A DNA stretch of 64,000 nucleotides from Paenibacillus sp. NFR01 (GCF_900111565.1 NZ_FOIK01000006.1:164341-228340), one strand, 5' to 3'; shown: positions 33,551-45,357, counted from the stretch's first letter. Numbers and translations: made by a program. The notes: a model not told the origin generated them from the letters alone.

Positions 33551-34021
33551 GTGAACTCAATTGATTTAATTCTTCTAAATTTCAATGAAGTACGAAGAAG
33601 AAGTATCAAAGTTTGGACATCTATTCCTCAAGAAAAACTAATATGGAAACCCGATAACGAAGCAATGACTTGTATAGAGATGATTAGGCATGTTTTAGAA
33701 AGTGAATATTATTATCATCTAGCTATCCAAAATCGAGGTAGCTTGGCAATATTTGATTCTCCTTTCGAAAAACAACCTTTTTCTACCGTAGATGCAGAAT
33801 TGAAATTTGCAGAACCATTTAGAAATCACTTCTTAGAAACTATTAAGTTATTTTCTGAAGAGGATTTAACAAGTATTAAAATTGATCGTTCAGATTCAGG
33901 TTATATAAGAAGTTTGGGTGACATGTTACTAAGAATCGCCTATCATGAATCAGTCCATACCGGCCAATTGCTCGATTACTTAAGAACAGCAGGGATTCCA
34001 AGAGTGCGTGTTTGGGATTAA
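33551..34021 (+). CDS. DinB/YfiT-like four-helix-bundle protein
   Basis: A 156-residue DinB-superfamily protein. Metal-binding His candidates lie in IEMIRHVLESE (near residue 47) and in IAYHESVHTGQLLDYLR (near 138-142), the typical triad. Members are often thiol-dependent transferases or damage-inducible proteins of unknown role. The start is GTG with AAAGGAGA 10 bases upstream. The gene is clearly AT-richer than its neighbours, suggesting recent acquisition, and is flanked by its own promoter and terminator. Confidence 0.87.
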   Translation: MNSIDLILLNFNEVRRRSIKVWTSIPQEKLIWKPDNEAMTCIEMIRHVLESEYYYHLAIQNRGSLAIFDSPFEKQPFSTVDAELKFAEPFRNHFLETIKLFSEEDLTSIKIDRSDSGYIRSLGDMLLRIAYHESVHTGQLLDYLRTAGIPRVRVWD

Positions 34022-34031
34022 TCTATCTCAC

Positions 34032-34070
34032 AGGTGTTATCACTTAGGTGATACACCTTTTCTTTTTTTT
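34032..34070 (+). terminator. Terminator of the DinB-like gene
   Basis: AGGTGTTATCAC / GTGATA(C)ACCT stem, TTAG loop, then TTTTCTTTTTTTT. Confidence 0.9.
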
Positions 34071-34313
34071 AGATACTACGCATTTTGCGTCAAATGCTAC
34101 ACCAAACCTCCACTTATCTTATTCCACTTTACTGCCAGGTAGCTGAATGAAGTGCCCGCCAGTCTATTACTTTATTCTCTTTAAATATAAACCTCATATC
34201 GAGTCTACTCCCCCCCGCCCATCTTCAAAGCTGTCCGATCTGCCTGTTATGCAGCCGTACCGGCGATTCATTTGTTCTGTACGGCTTGTCATGCCGGAAT
34301 CGGGTGGACCCGC
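34071..34313. other. Non-coding spacer
   Basis: No credible gene. An inverted repeat AGCCGTAC (34253-34260) / GTACGGCT (34279-34286) could form a hairpin with an 18-base loop. Confidence 0.4.
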
Positions 34314-34361
34314 AAAAAATAAGCCGAACATTATAGGATATCATCCTTAATGTCCGGCTTA
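34314..34361 (-). terminator. Terminator of glmS
   Basis: Minus strand: TAAGCCGGACATTAA / TTATAATGTTCGGCTTA hairpin (G-U and one mismatch tolerated) followed by TTTTTT, 61 bases past the glmS stop. Confidence 0.85.
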
Positions 34362-34421
34362 CTCTAGTTGTGTTTCCAAGCTTTATTATTGTCTAAAAAG
34401 CTGAAAAAGCTATATTTCCTC

Positions 34422-36254
34422 TTACTCGACCGTAACGCTCTTTGCCAGGTTCCGTGGTTTATCCACGTCATGGCCAAGTGCCAGGGAAGCATAGTATGCC
34501 AGCAATTGCAGCGTAACTACGGACAATGCGGCGGTAAGAACCGGCAGCGTCTTAGGAATCACAAACGCTTGGTCAACCGATTTCAGCAGGTCGGTCACAT
34601 GCTCTTCGTGGGTGATGGCCAGAACGTCTGCGCCGCGGGCCTTCACTTCTTTGATGTTGCTGACGGTTTTCTCCAACACGGACTCTTGGGTCGCCAGGGC
34701 AATTACCGGAACGCCTTCTTCAATGAGCGCCAGGGTACCGTGCTTCAATTCGCCCGCAGCGTAAGCTTCGGAGTGAATGTAGGAGATTTCTTTCAGCTTC
34801 AGCGAACCTTCTTGGGCAACTGCGTAATCTACGCCGCGGCCGATGAAGAACAGGTGTTTATGCTCGGCGATTTGCTCGGCATAGTCTTTGATTGCCGCTT
34901 TTTGCGCCAGGATTTCTTCGACTTGCTCCGGCAGAGATTGCATGGCTGTCAGAATCTCAGCCACTTGATCTTCGGTTTGCGTGCCGCGCACTTCGGCCAG
35001 ATACAGTGCCAGCAGCGAGAATGCGATCAGCTGGGAAGTATAAGCTTTGGTGGAAGCAACCGCGATTTCCGGCCCAGCCAGGGTGACGAGCACACTGTCG
35101 GCTTCACGGGCGATGGAGCTGCCTACTACGTTAGTTACAGCCAGCACATGCGCACCGTTGGCATGGCCTTCGCGCAGCGCTGCCAGCGTATCGGCAGTTT
35201 CGCCGGATTGGCTGACTACGATTACCAAAGTTTCCGGCGTTACAATCGGTGCACGGTAACGGTATTCGGAAGCAATGTCATTTTCGACCGGAATCCGGAC
35301 GATGGATTCGATCAGGTTACGTCCAACGAGGCCAGCATTGTATGCTGTACCGCAAGCCACGATCTGGATGTTGCGGATGTTCTTGATTTGTTCTTCGGTC
35401 AGATTCAGCTCAGGCAGAATCACCTTGTTGCCTTCAGCGTTCATACGGCCGCGCATCGTGTCGCGGTATGCCTTAGGCTGCTCGTGGATTTCTTTCAACA
35501 TGAAGTGCTCGTAGCCGCCTTTTTCCGCTGTTACGGCATCCCAGTCGACAGTAATCATTTCCCGAGAAATAAAATTGCCTTCAATCGTCATCAGTTCGAC
35601 AGCATCCCGTGTCAACACAGCCATTTCGCCGTCGTTCAAAATATATACGTTACGGGTGTATTCCAGCAGAGCCGGAATATCGGACCCGATAAAGTTTTCG
35701 CCTTCGCCAAGACCGATAATCAGCGGGCTCGCTTGACGCACAGCCACCAGTTTATCCGGCTCGTATTCGGTTAATACGCCCAGCGCAAACGCACCGCGCA
35801 TGAACGTAATAGCCTTTTGTACCGCTTTAACAATGTCTCCATTGTACTCGCGGGCAATCAGGTGAGAGATGACTTCGGTGTCAGTTTCCGACGAGAAGTG
35901 GCATCCGGCAGCCATCAGCTCTTCTTTGAGCTCCAGGTAGTTTTCAACAATGCCGTTATGCACGACAGAGAATTTTTGGCTTTCATCCGTATGCGGATGC
36001 GAGTTCGCGTCCGAAGGTTTGCCGTGGGTCGCCCAGCGGGTATGCCCGATGCCGGCGCTGCCTGTCAGCGGAGTCGTTTCCAGCCGCGATTCCAGGTTGG
36101 CCAGACGTCCTTGCGCCTTCACGACTTGCAGACCTTCTTTGGTGAACACGGCGATGCCCGCCGAATCGTAACCGCGGTACTCCAGCTTCTTCAAGCCTTC
36201 CACCAAAATCCCCTGCGAATTCTGACTACCGATATATCCCACAATACCACACAT
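34422..36254 (-). CDS. glmS: Glutamine-fructose-6-phosphate aminotransferase (isomerizing)
   Basis: GlmS makes glucosamine-6-phosphate from fructose-6-phosphate and glutamine, the entry to peptidoglycan aminosugars. The 610-residue protein starts MCGIVGYIG, so Cys becomes the N-terminal nucleophile of the glutaminase domain (1-240). Two SIS domains follow (about 285-425 and 455-600; VVSQSGETADTLAAL and VASTKAYTSQ). The ATG at 36254 has GGAGGAA upstream; a longer frame from 36320 would bury the catalytic Cys and is wrong. Expression is controlled by the ribozyme upstream. Confidence 0.97.
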   Translation of the reverse strand: MCGIVGYIGSQNSQGILVEGLKKLEYRGYDSAGIAVFTKEGLQVVKAQGRLANLESRLETTPLTGSAGIGHTRWATHGKPSDANSHPHTDESQKFSVVHNGIVENYLELKEELMAAGCHFSSETDTEVISHLIAREYNGDIVKAVQKAITFMRGAFALGVLTEYEPDKLVAVRQASPLIIGLGEGENFIGSDIPALLEYTRNVYILNDGEMAVLTRDAVELMTIEGNFISREMITVDWDAVTAEKGGYEHFMLKEIHEQPKAYRDTMRGRMNAEGNKVILPELNLTEEQIKNIRNIQIVACGTAYNAGLVGRNLIESIVRIPVENDIASEYRYRAPIVTPETLVIVVSQSGETADTLAALREGHANGAHVLAVTNVVGSSIAREADSVLVTLAGPEIAVASTKAYTSQLIAFSLLALYLAEVRGTQTEDQVAEILTAMQSLPEQVEEILAQKAAIKDYAEQIAEHKHLFFIGRGVDYAVAQEGSLKLKEISYIHSEAYAAGELKHGTLALIEEGVPVIALATQESVLEKTVSNIKEVKARGADVLAITHEEHVTDLLKSVDQAFVIPKTLPVLTAALSVVTLQLLAYYASLALGHDVDKPRNLAKSVTVE

Positions 36255-36454
36255 AATAATTTCCTCCGTCCAATTTATCGTAGTATGGCGGCGTGAGGAA
36301 AGAAACGTGCCGTGCGGCAAGTTCAGGAGAATTTGCAGATATTCAATTTTCCAATGCTTATGGCAAGCTTATCGCTTAAGGTAAACATCGCTCATGAAAT
36401 GTACAGTCTTCTCCCCTGCCGCGGCCAACCGTTTCCGGTTTTCCGTCGTACGCA

Positions 36455-36690
36455 CACCCATGAATAGTTGATTCTCATTGCACCCACGAAAGTATTGTCC
36501 GAAAAGTTGCCCTTTCGTTTTCCGCTTTCGTTTACGGCTCTGGTGCATCACCGGGAGGTCCCCGCCGAACATTCCGAACACCTCCACCTCGTCAGCTTAA
36601 CTTGCCGTGATCCGGATCCGCTTGCGGCCAACAACGTGGCTGCAGCTTCTCCTTCTCCCCCGCGCGAAATCAAGCTCTGGCGCTTAAATG
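36455..36690 (-). ncRNA. glmS ribozyme/riboswitch
   Basis: In the long glmS leader the minus strand holds the glmS ribozyme core: AAGCGCCAGAGCTT at the 5' end (cleavage expected between 36684 and 36683, just before GCGCC), then AAGTTAAGCTGACGAGGTGG and TTCGGCGGGGACCTCC, which match the conserved P2/P2.1 segments. Glucosamine-6-phosphate acts as the cleavage cofactor, and cut mRNA is degraded. The 3' boundary (P3/P4 domain) is estimated. About 200 bases separate the core from the glmS start, longer than strictly needed. Confidence 0.88.
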
Positions 36691-36737
36691 TGTGAACCTT
36701 ACGATCCTCGCTTTCCTTCTGGAATGACACTTAGTCT

Positions 36738-36766
36738 ATTATATGCACCTGACATCGCTTTGGCAA
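36738..36766 (-). promoter_or_regulatory. glmS promoter
   Basis: TTGCCA (36761-36766), 17 bases, TATAAT (36738-36743) on the minus strand, about 45 bases before the ribozyme cleavage site. Transcription should begin near 36731. Confidence 0.8.
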
Positions 36767-36788
36767 TGCCGTTCTGAGCATATTTGTG

Positions 36789-36830
36789 AAAAAGCCGGCG
36801 CATCTTTTCATAACTCCCGGATGCGCCGGC
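36789..36830 (-). terminator. Terminator of the cdaA-cdaR-glmM operon
   Basis: Perfect GCCGGCGCATC / GATGCGCCGGC stem followed by TTTTT on the minus strand, 20 bases after the glmM stop. Confidence 0.92.
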
Positions 36831-36849
36831 CCTACACTATAAATGTAAA

Positions 36850-38190
36850 TTAAACTAATTCGCGCTGCACGACTTCAACAATCTGTCCGACGTACAGATC
36901 GAGTTCTGTTTTGTCCGGTCCTTCCGCCATCACGCGGATGAGCGGTTCGGTGCCCGATGGGCGCACGAGCACGCGGCCGTTGTCGCCGAGCTTGCTCTCC
37001 ACTTCGCCAATGGCGGCTTCGATCGCCGGATTGTTCGGATAATTGGTCTTGTCTTGAACGCGTACGTTCACCAGTACCTGCGGATATTTCTTCATCATCG
37101 ATTTCAGCTCGCCGAGCGATTTGCCCGAGGCTTTCATCGTCTCCACGAGTTGAATCGCAGTAAGAATGCCGTCACCGGTCGTATTGTAGTCGAGGAAAAT
37201 GACATGGCCGGACTGTTCGCCGCCCAGATTGTAGCCGCCGCGGCGCATTTCTTCCATGACGTAACGGTCGCCGACCGCGGTCTTGGCGGTATTCAGCGAC
37301 ACCTTCTCCGCCGCTTTATAGAAGCCGATATTGCTCATGACGGTCGAAACGATCGTGCTGTCCTTCAGCTTGCCGGCACGGTTCATCGCATCCCCGCAGA
37401 TGAGCAGGATGAAGTCGCCGTCAACTTCGTCGCCGTTCTGGTCGATGGCAATCAGGCGGTCCGCATCTCCGTCAAAGGCCAGGCCAAGATCGGCGCCGGA
37501 ACGCAGCACCTCTTCGCGCAGCTTCTCTGGATGCGTTGAGCCTACCCCGTCGTTGATGTTCAGGCCGTCCGGCTCTGCGCCGATAGCGATCACTTCGGCG
37601 CCAAGCTCGCTGAACAGGCGCGGAGCCAGTTCATAGGCTGCGCCGTGCGCGCAGTCCAGTACAACCTTCAGCCCGTCGAAACGATGGGCAATCGTCGTCT
37701 TCAAATAGTCGAGATACAGATATTTCGCATCGTTGTTAACTGTTACAGTACCCAGTCCGGCACCTACCGGACGCGGCAGCTCATCCTGTTCCGCATCCAT
37801 TAGTTCTTCGATACGCAGCTCGGTTTCATCGGTCAGCTTAAAGCCGTCGGCGCCAAAAAACTTGATGCCGTTGTCTTCCACCGGATTATGCGACGCCGAG
37901 ATCATGACACCGGCATCGGCTTTGAGCAGCCGGGTGATGTACGCAACGGCCGGTGTGCTCAGTACACCGAGGCGGATGACTTCCGCGCCGATCGACAGCA
38001 GGCCGGCAACCAGTGCCGACTCCAGCAGCGGGCCGGAAATCCGCGTATCCATGCCGATTACGACTTTCGGTTTCTCTACATTGCTTGTAAGAACGTATCC
38101 CCCGCAGCGGCCGATGCTGTAAGCCATCTCCGCCGTTAATTCCTTATTTGCCACTCCGCGCACGCCATCGGTGCCAAAATACTTTCCCAT
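36850..38190 (-). CDS. glmM: Phosphoglucosamine mutase
   Basis: GlmM converts glucosamine-6-phosphate to glucosamine-1-phosphate. The 446-residue protein shows the GTDGVRGVAN start, the phosphoserine loop ISASHNP (near residue 100), the metal-binding DGDADR (near 240), the sugar-binding GEQSGH (near 325) and the phosphate-binding RPSGTEPLIRV close to the end. It follows cdaR by 88 bases in the conserved cdaA-cdaR-glmM order; GlmM of related species binds and inhibits CdaA. Confidence 0.97.
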   Translation of the reverse strand: MGKYFGTDGVRGVANKELTAEMAYSIGRCGGYVLTSNVEKPKVVIGMDTRISGPLLESALVAGLLSIGAEVIRLGVLSTPAVAYITRLLKADAGVMISASHNPVEDNGIKFFGADGFKLTDETELRIEELMDAEQDELPRPVGAGLGTVTVNNDAKYLYLDYLKTTIAHRFDGLKVVLDCAHGAAYELAPRLFSELGAEVIAIGAEPDGLNINDGVGSTHPEKLREEVLRSGADLGLAFDGDADRLIAIDQNGDEVDGDFILLICGDAMNRAGKLKDSTIVSTVMSNIGFYKAAEKVSLNTAKTAVGDRYVMEEMRRGGYNLGGEQSGHVIFLDYNTTGDGILTAIQLVETMKASGKSLGELKSMMKKYPQVLVNVRVQDKTNYPNNPAIEAAIGEVESKLGDNGRVLVRPSGTEPLIRVMAEGPDKTELDLYVGQIVEVVQRELV

Positions 38191-38278
38191 TCTTATTCTC
38201 CCTCTTCTTACGCTTCGTTAGCTTAATAAATTATTGTATGAACGATTTCAACTTCCGTGTGCCTAAGCCCGCTAATCC

Positions 38279-39706
38279 TCAAGCTCCGCCGCCATTCCCG
38301 TCGGTTCCGGCCGCGTCACTGCTTGGCCCTGCGCCGTCCGTCGCCGGCGGGGCAGTTGCCCCGGAGTTCCCCGGCAGCTCCGCACCGCCTCCGGGGTTAA
38401 AGACGCCGTCCACGCTCGGCTCGGGCGTGACCGCTCCGCTCGCCGCGTCCGTGGCCTCCGGCGTCGTCGTCGCGTCCGGTGAGCGCAGCTCCACCGTGAC
38501 CGTCTGCCGCTGCCCGGGATTCTGCAGCGAAATGAATCGCGGCAGCGAGATCTGCAGCGGCAGCTGATGGATGCCGGCCGTCAGGCCGCCGGCATCGGCT
38601 ATCACGCTGATGCTGTCCTGATCCAGCTGGTCCAGCAGCGTAGGGGCGCCGGATACCGTCAGGCTAACGGTGGATCCGGCAGCATCGGTGATCGCGGCAT
38701 GGAGTCCGCTCGCTACGCCTTCCAGCTTGATCGGAATATTGTCTATCGTCCGCTGGCCGATTTCGGCTATCGAGACCGTGACATTGATGGTGCCGGGATC
38801 AATCTTGGACAGACCGTCCGGCGGTTTCAGCTCCAGCTTCGTCTGCTGCGTTCCGGCCGCGTCGAACTGGCTCAAATCGAGCGTAGCCTGATAGGAAGAT
38901 ACGCCGGCCAGCGCAGCATCCGTGCCGTATACGGTCACCGTATCCTGCTCGGGCGTAACGCGAGCCAGCACCAGCGAACCGGGCAGCTGGCCGGTAAAGC
39001 CAATATCCAGCGGCAGCGTTTTGTAAGGCAGCGTAATGGGCAGCTCTACAGACGCGGTTGCCGGACTGATAACCGCGTCCTTGATTTCGTTGCCATCGCT
39101 GTCATATGCGTAGAGCTTCAGCTTTTTCTCCTTGACCGTCTCGTTTTCGCCGTCCAGCTCCATGACACCCTGAACCTTGGCGACCTTTCCAAGCTCACTG
39201 GCCGCCAGCGTCACCTCTGCCGTAGCCGGTTCAATGACCGGCGTGCCCAGCAGATAACCCTCCGCCGGAGCGCCTTTGGTGATCAGCTCAATCGGGAACG
39301 ACTTCGAATTGCGCAGTTCGATATGTACCGTAATATCCTGCGGATTCATCGACTCCAGCGTTACGCCGCTGGGCAGCGAATAGGACAACGGCAGCGTGTT
39401 TTCGCCGGGCTGCACGTTGCTCAGGTCCAGCATGACGCGGTATGCGTCGGAAAATTTGAAGTTCAGATCGGATTTTTTCCCCCTGACCTCCATCTGTACG
39501 CTATCGACCGATAGCGGGTCCATCACATATTTTTCTTCATCCAGACCGGTCAGCTCGATCTTAACGTTCTCGATGATCTTCGAGGTCGTGCTGACGGTCG
39601 TCTGGCTGATCGGCTCGGTATCCACATGCACAATCGTCCATAAAATAATCCCGAGAGCGAGGGCCAGAATTTTGTTGAAGTTGTTGTTCTTCATCCATTT
39701 ATCCAT
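38279..39706 (-). CDS. cdaR: CdaR, YbbR-domain regulator of diadenylate cyclase
   Basis: A 475-residue protein with one N-terminal transmembrane helix (ILALALGIILWTIVHVD) and four extracytoplasmic YbbR repeats (about 50-400; e.g. NVKIELTGLDEEKYVMDP, FPIELITKGAPAEGYLLG). A Pro/Thr/Gly-rich tail (residues ~405-475) is probably unstructured and lies outside the membrane or in the wall. It overlaps cdaA by 8 bases; CdaR modulates CdaA activity at the membrane. Confidence 0.93.
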   Translation of the reverse strand: MDKWMKNNNFNKILALALGIILWTIVHVDTEPISQTTVSTTSKIIENVKIELTGLDEEKYVMDPLSVDSVQMEVRGKKSDLNFKFSDAYRVMLDLSNVQPGENTLPLSYSLPSGVTLESMNPQDITVHIELRNSKSFPIELITKGAPAEGYLLGTPVIEPATAEVTLAASELGKVAKVQGVMELDGENETVKEKKLKLYAYDSDGNEIKDAVISPATASVELPITLPYKTLPLDIGFTGQLPGSLVLARVTPEQDTVTVYGTDAALAGVSSYQATLDLSQFDAAGTQQTKLELKPPDGLSKIDPGTINVTVSIAEIGQRTIDNIPIKLEGVASGLHAAITDAAGSTVSLTVSGAPTLLDQLDQDSISVIADAGGLTAGIHQLPLQISLPRFISLQNPGQRQTVTVELRSPDATTTPEATDAASGAVTPEPSVDGVFNPGGGAELPGNSGATAPPATDGAGPSSDAAGTDGNGGGA

Positions 39707-40535
39707 TGTTCCCCCTGCCTCTCCATTTCCAGAACGCGCTGCTCTTCTCCTTCAAAAGCGAGCTTGTCCGCAGTTCCTCATACAGCTTCGAGATGAGCGA
39801 CTCTTCTTTGATGTCGCGCACGATCTGCCCGTTGATCGCCAGAGAGATTTGTCCCGTCTCCTCGGACACGACCACGGATACCGAATCCGCGACTTCGCTG
39901 ATGCCGATAGCGGCCCGGTGCCGCGTACCCAGCTCCTTGCTGATAAACGGATTCTCCGAAAGCGGCAAATAACAGGCGGCCGCGGCGATTTGCCCGTTTT
40001 GCATGATCAGCGCACCGTCATGCAGCGGCGTGTTCGGGATAAAAATGTTGATCAGCAGCTCCGAACTGACCACGGACCGCATAGGAATGCCGGATTCCGT
40101 AAATTCGTTCAGCCCCGTCGCCCGTTCGAATACGATCAGCGCGCCGATTTTACGCTTGGACAAATAATTGACGGCCTTAATGACTTCGCCGATCAGCTTA
40201 CTGACTTCCTCATCGTTCTCCGACGTCCGCCCAAAAAATTTCCCGCGGCCCAACTGCTCCAGCCCCCGCCGCAGCTCCGGCTGAAAGATGATAAATATCG
40301 CGAAGATGCCGAACGTGAACATCTGGTTCATCAGCCATTTCAGCGTATAGAGGTCAAGCAGCGTGCTGAGCGCCCAAATGACGACAAGCACCATAACCCC
40401 CTTCAGGAGCTGGATCGCGCGCGTGCCCCGCACCATATTGAGCGCTTTGTAGATGATATAGCTGACGATCAGGATGTCGATTATATCTTTAATGGATTCT
40501 TTCCATGTTAACTCGGTAAAATAGCTCATGCCCAA
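39699..40535 (-). CDS. cdaA: Diadenylate cyclase CdaA
   Basis: CdaA makes c-di-AMP from two ATP. The 278-residue protein has three N-terminal transmembrane helices (about 12-80) and the DAC domain with the catalytic TPLHDGALIM (DGA motif, near residue 170) and GTRHRAAIGISE (RHR motif, near 203). It heads the cdaA-cdaR-glmM operon that links second-messenger control of potassium and osmolyte balance with wall precursor synthesis. Confidence 0.96.
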   Translation of the reverse strand: MGMSYFTELTWKESIKDIIDILIVSYIIYKALNMVRGTRAIQLLKGVMVLVVIWALSTLLDLYTLKWLMNQMFTFGIFAIFIIFQPELRRGLEQLGRGKFFGRTSENDEEVSKLIGEVIKAVNYLSKRKIGALIVFERATGLNEFTESGIPMRSVVSSELLINIFIPNTPLHDGALIMQNGQIAAAACYLPLSENPFISKELGTRHRAAIGISEVADSVSVVVSEETGQISLAINGQIVRDIKEESLISKLYEELRTSSLLKEKSSAFWKWRGRGNNG

Positions 40536-40662
40536 ACCCCCGTCATTTATATTAGCTGGGTTTATGTAAAATGTCTGTAAGATCGTTTCTTTCTTAGGTT
40601 ATAACGTTCAGGCCCCGGTTGCAAGTTTGACGCCGGCAATGCGCGAAAGTTCCGCAGACAAC

Positions 40663-40697
40663 AAAAAGGCGCCATCTTTTCGGAAAAAGAGGCGCCG
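40663..40697 (-). terminator. Terminator of the sigma/anti-sigma operon
   Basis: GGCGCC(T)CTTTT / AAAAG(AT)GGCGCC hairpin followed by TTTTTG on the minus strand, 30 bases past the anti-sigma stop. Confidence 0.85.
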
Positions 40698-40726
40698 GCG
40701 TCTTCTGCCAAAAACTACCTTGCGTG

Positions 40727-41341
40727 CTAACGGTAGGCTACTTCTGAGAACATGTTTGTCACTTTATACCAGATCCAGCTTACCGCCTGGTCTATACTTT
40801 TGACTTGACCCGAGATGTGGGCTGTCGAAGCCTGATACAGGGAACCGTCGATCACAGTCACATTGCCGTCCACTTCGCCGTATACCTGCGTTTTCCCGTT
40901 CTCCACCGTCAGATCGCCGGATACGATATTTCCGGAAGGTACGATGACCGTATCTCCTTTAATGACCACTTGATCAAGATCGCTGCCTCTGACGACAAGC
41001 TGCGTATTCTGGTTCCAGAACGATGCGAAGCTCATCAGCATGACCACGATAAATACCGAAGCCGCAGTAAGCGCGGGATGGCGTTTGATCCAGGTGACCA
41101 TAAAGCGTTCCTTCTTGGATTTCGGCAGTGCGCCCATAATCCGGTCCACGATATCGTCCGAAGCGACCGGGGTCTGGTGCATCAGGGAAAACATCAGCAT
41201 ATCGGTTTGTTCCAATTCTTTGAACGTTGCACGGCAATCCGGACAGGATAGAAGATGCTCCTTCAATTCCCTCTGCTGCAGATCGGGCAAGTCGTCATCC
41301 AGGTAATCATGCATCATAGAGACGGCCAGTTTGCATTCCAT
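40727..41341 (-). CDS. RsiW-like zinc-finger anti-sigma factor
   Basis: A 204-residue membrane anti-sigma factor. The N-terminal ZAS motif (HDYLDDD...LKEHLLSCPDC, residues ~10-37) binds zinc and the sigma factor, and a single transmembrane helix (LTAASVFIVVMLMSFASF) lies near 89-106. The extracytoplasmic part (VVIKGDTVIVPSG, VSGDLTVENGKTQVYGEVDGN, IDGSLYQASTAHISGQV) reads as stacked short beta-strands resembling a bactofilin-type beta-helix, unlike B. subtilis RsiW. I prefer the ATG at 41341 (AAAGGA 9 bases upstream) to the ATG at 41362. Release would need regulated proteolysis. Confidence 0.85.
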   Translation of the reverse strand: MECKLAVSMMHDYLDDDLPDLQQRELKEHLLSCPDCRATFKELEQTDMLMFSLMHQTPVASDDIVDRIMGALPKSKKERFMVTWIKRHPALTAASVFIVVMLMSFASFWNQNTQLVVRGSDLDQVVIKGDTVIVPSGNIVSGDLTVENGKTQVYGEVDGNVTVIDGSLYQASTAHISGQVKSIDQAVSWIWYKVTNMFSEVAYR

Positions 41342-41427
41342 AGGAGCCAATCCTTTCATCATGTGCTATTTCGTTATCCCCGGATACGTGATGTAGGCAG
41401 GGCTCTTCAAAACTTGTTCAACTAACA

Positions 41428-41453
41428 TACGCAGCGAAAACAGAGGCGTTTCA
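41428..41453 (-). promoter_or_regulatory. SigW-type ECF promoter upstream of the anti-sigma gene
   Basis: TGAAAC (41448-41453), exactly 16 bases, CGTA (41428-41431) matches the SigW consensus perfectly. It lies between sigma and anti-sigma genes, so the sigma factor would raise its own inhibitor. Confidence 0.85.
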
Positions 41454-41471
41454 TAAAAAGGTAACAAAAAG

Positions 41472-42038
41472 TTATAATTTCGGGCCCAATTTTTTCCGCA
41501 AAAATTCCCGGCCGCGATGGACCCGCGTTTTGATCGTCGTTACAGGCATGTCGAGCACTTCGCTGATCTCCTGAAGGGACAAATCCTGCAAATATCGCAA
41601 TATCATCACCGACCGGTATTTCACCGGCAGGCTGTCGATGGCTTCATAGATCAAACTTTGCGTTTCCGATAGCAGCAGCTCCGTCTCCGGCGTCACATTG
41701 TCGCTTGGAATCATGGAGTAGCCGTCGATGCCTTCCTGGTCGTTCATCTCGGCATCCAGCGAGTATGTCGGCTTCCGCTTACGCAGCCGGTCGATGCACA
41801 GATTGGTGCCGATCCGGTAGATCCAGGTCGAAAACTTCTGTTTGTCGTCATAGCGGTCCAAATTTCGGAATACGCGCAAAAACGTCTCCTGAACGATATC
41901 CTCCGCTTCATGGCGGTTGTTCAGCATCCGGTACGCCAAATGATATATTTTGTCTTTATACAGTTCCACAAGCTCGGCAAATGCTCTTTGGTCGCCCTTT
42001 AAGGCGAGTTTGGTCAATCTGCCTTCCAGATTCTCCAC
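41472..42038 (-). CDS. sigW: ECF RNA polymerase sigma factor, SigW type
   Basis: A 188-residue ECF sigma factor. Region 2 (about 20-90) includes YRMLNNRHEAEDIVQETFLRV and FSTWIYRIGTNLCID. Region 4 (about 130-185) includes SLQEISEVLDMPVTTIKTRVHRGR. Length and sequence fit SigW of B. subtilis (187 residues), which answers envelope stress. The start is GTG at 42038 with GGGGGAG 7 bases upstream. Confidence 0.93.
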   Translation of the reverse strand: MENLEGRLTKLALKGDQRAFAELVELYKDKIYHLAYRMLNNRHEAEDIVQETFLRVFRNLDRYDDKQKFSTWIYRIGTNLCIDRLRKRKPTYSLDAEMNDQEGIDGYSMIPSDNVTPETELLLSETQSLIYEAIDSLPVKYRSVMILRYLQDLSLQEISEVLDMPVTTIKTRVHRGREFLRKKLGPKL

Positions 42039-42072
42039 CTGTTAACTCCCCCAGACTTGTACAAGCAATTAA

Positions 42073-42101
42073 ATCGTAATTCATGTCAGGGTAAAAATCA
42101 A
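42073..42101 (-). promoter_or_regulatory. Candidate housekeeping promoter of sigW
   Basis: TTGATT (42096-42101), 17 bases, TACGAT (42073-42078) on the minus strand, 34 bases before the sigW start. No ECF-type promoter was seen at this position. Confidence 0.5.
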
Positions 42102-42128
42102 TAAATTCCTGGATACATCCTTAACGTT

Positions 42129-42161
42129 AAAAAACCGTCCAGCCTGCTCAGGCTGGACGGT
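42129..42161 (-). terminator. Terminator of ppc
   Basis: ACCGTCCAGCC / GGCTGGACGGT perfect stem, 6-base loop, then TTTTT on the minus strand, 37 bases past the ppc stop. Confidence 0.92.
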
Positions 42162-42197
42162 ATGGCGAGCAATAATGGATCGCGGGCTGCAGCAAGA

Positions 42198-44990
<2,793 letters not shown>

Positions 44991-45233
44991 GCTGCTCCCC
45001 CCATCTCTTCCGAAATATTGCGTTAACCTTTGTCTATTTTGAAGCTTTCCTCATATCATACAATAAAACTTCGGGGAAATCTTCAACTTTATTGCGCGGT
45101 AAAGCGATACAGTAAATACGATTATACACCATATCGGCTATTTATGCAGGTTAAAAATAATTATGTATCTCTTCTTATTATAATGGCTGCGGGGAGCGGG
45201 GAATATGTACATCCGTAATTTGCGGGGAACGCG

Positions 45234-45260
45234 AAAAAACCCGGCCCTTAAGGGCCGGGG
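45234..45260 (-). terminator. Terminator between the lysis genes and ppc
   Basis: CCCGGCCCTTAAGGGCCGGG perfect palindrome followed by TTTTTT on the minus strand. It insulates ppc from leftward transcription of the tail cluster. Confidence 0.85.
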
Positions 45261-45357
45261 CGGGAGGTTATGTACATAAAAGGTATTGGGCACGTTCGGA
45301 GTAACGTTTGGTGTTGATTCGGCAGGCAAGCCGCGCTCGATTAGATGGCTTGAGCTG

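Noticed and set aside
36369..36587. 72-codon leftward frame upstream of glmS
   Set aside because: It lies inside the glmS ribozyme and leader.
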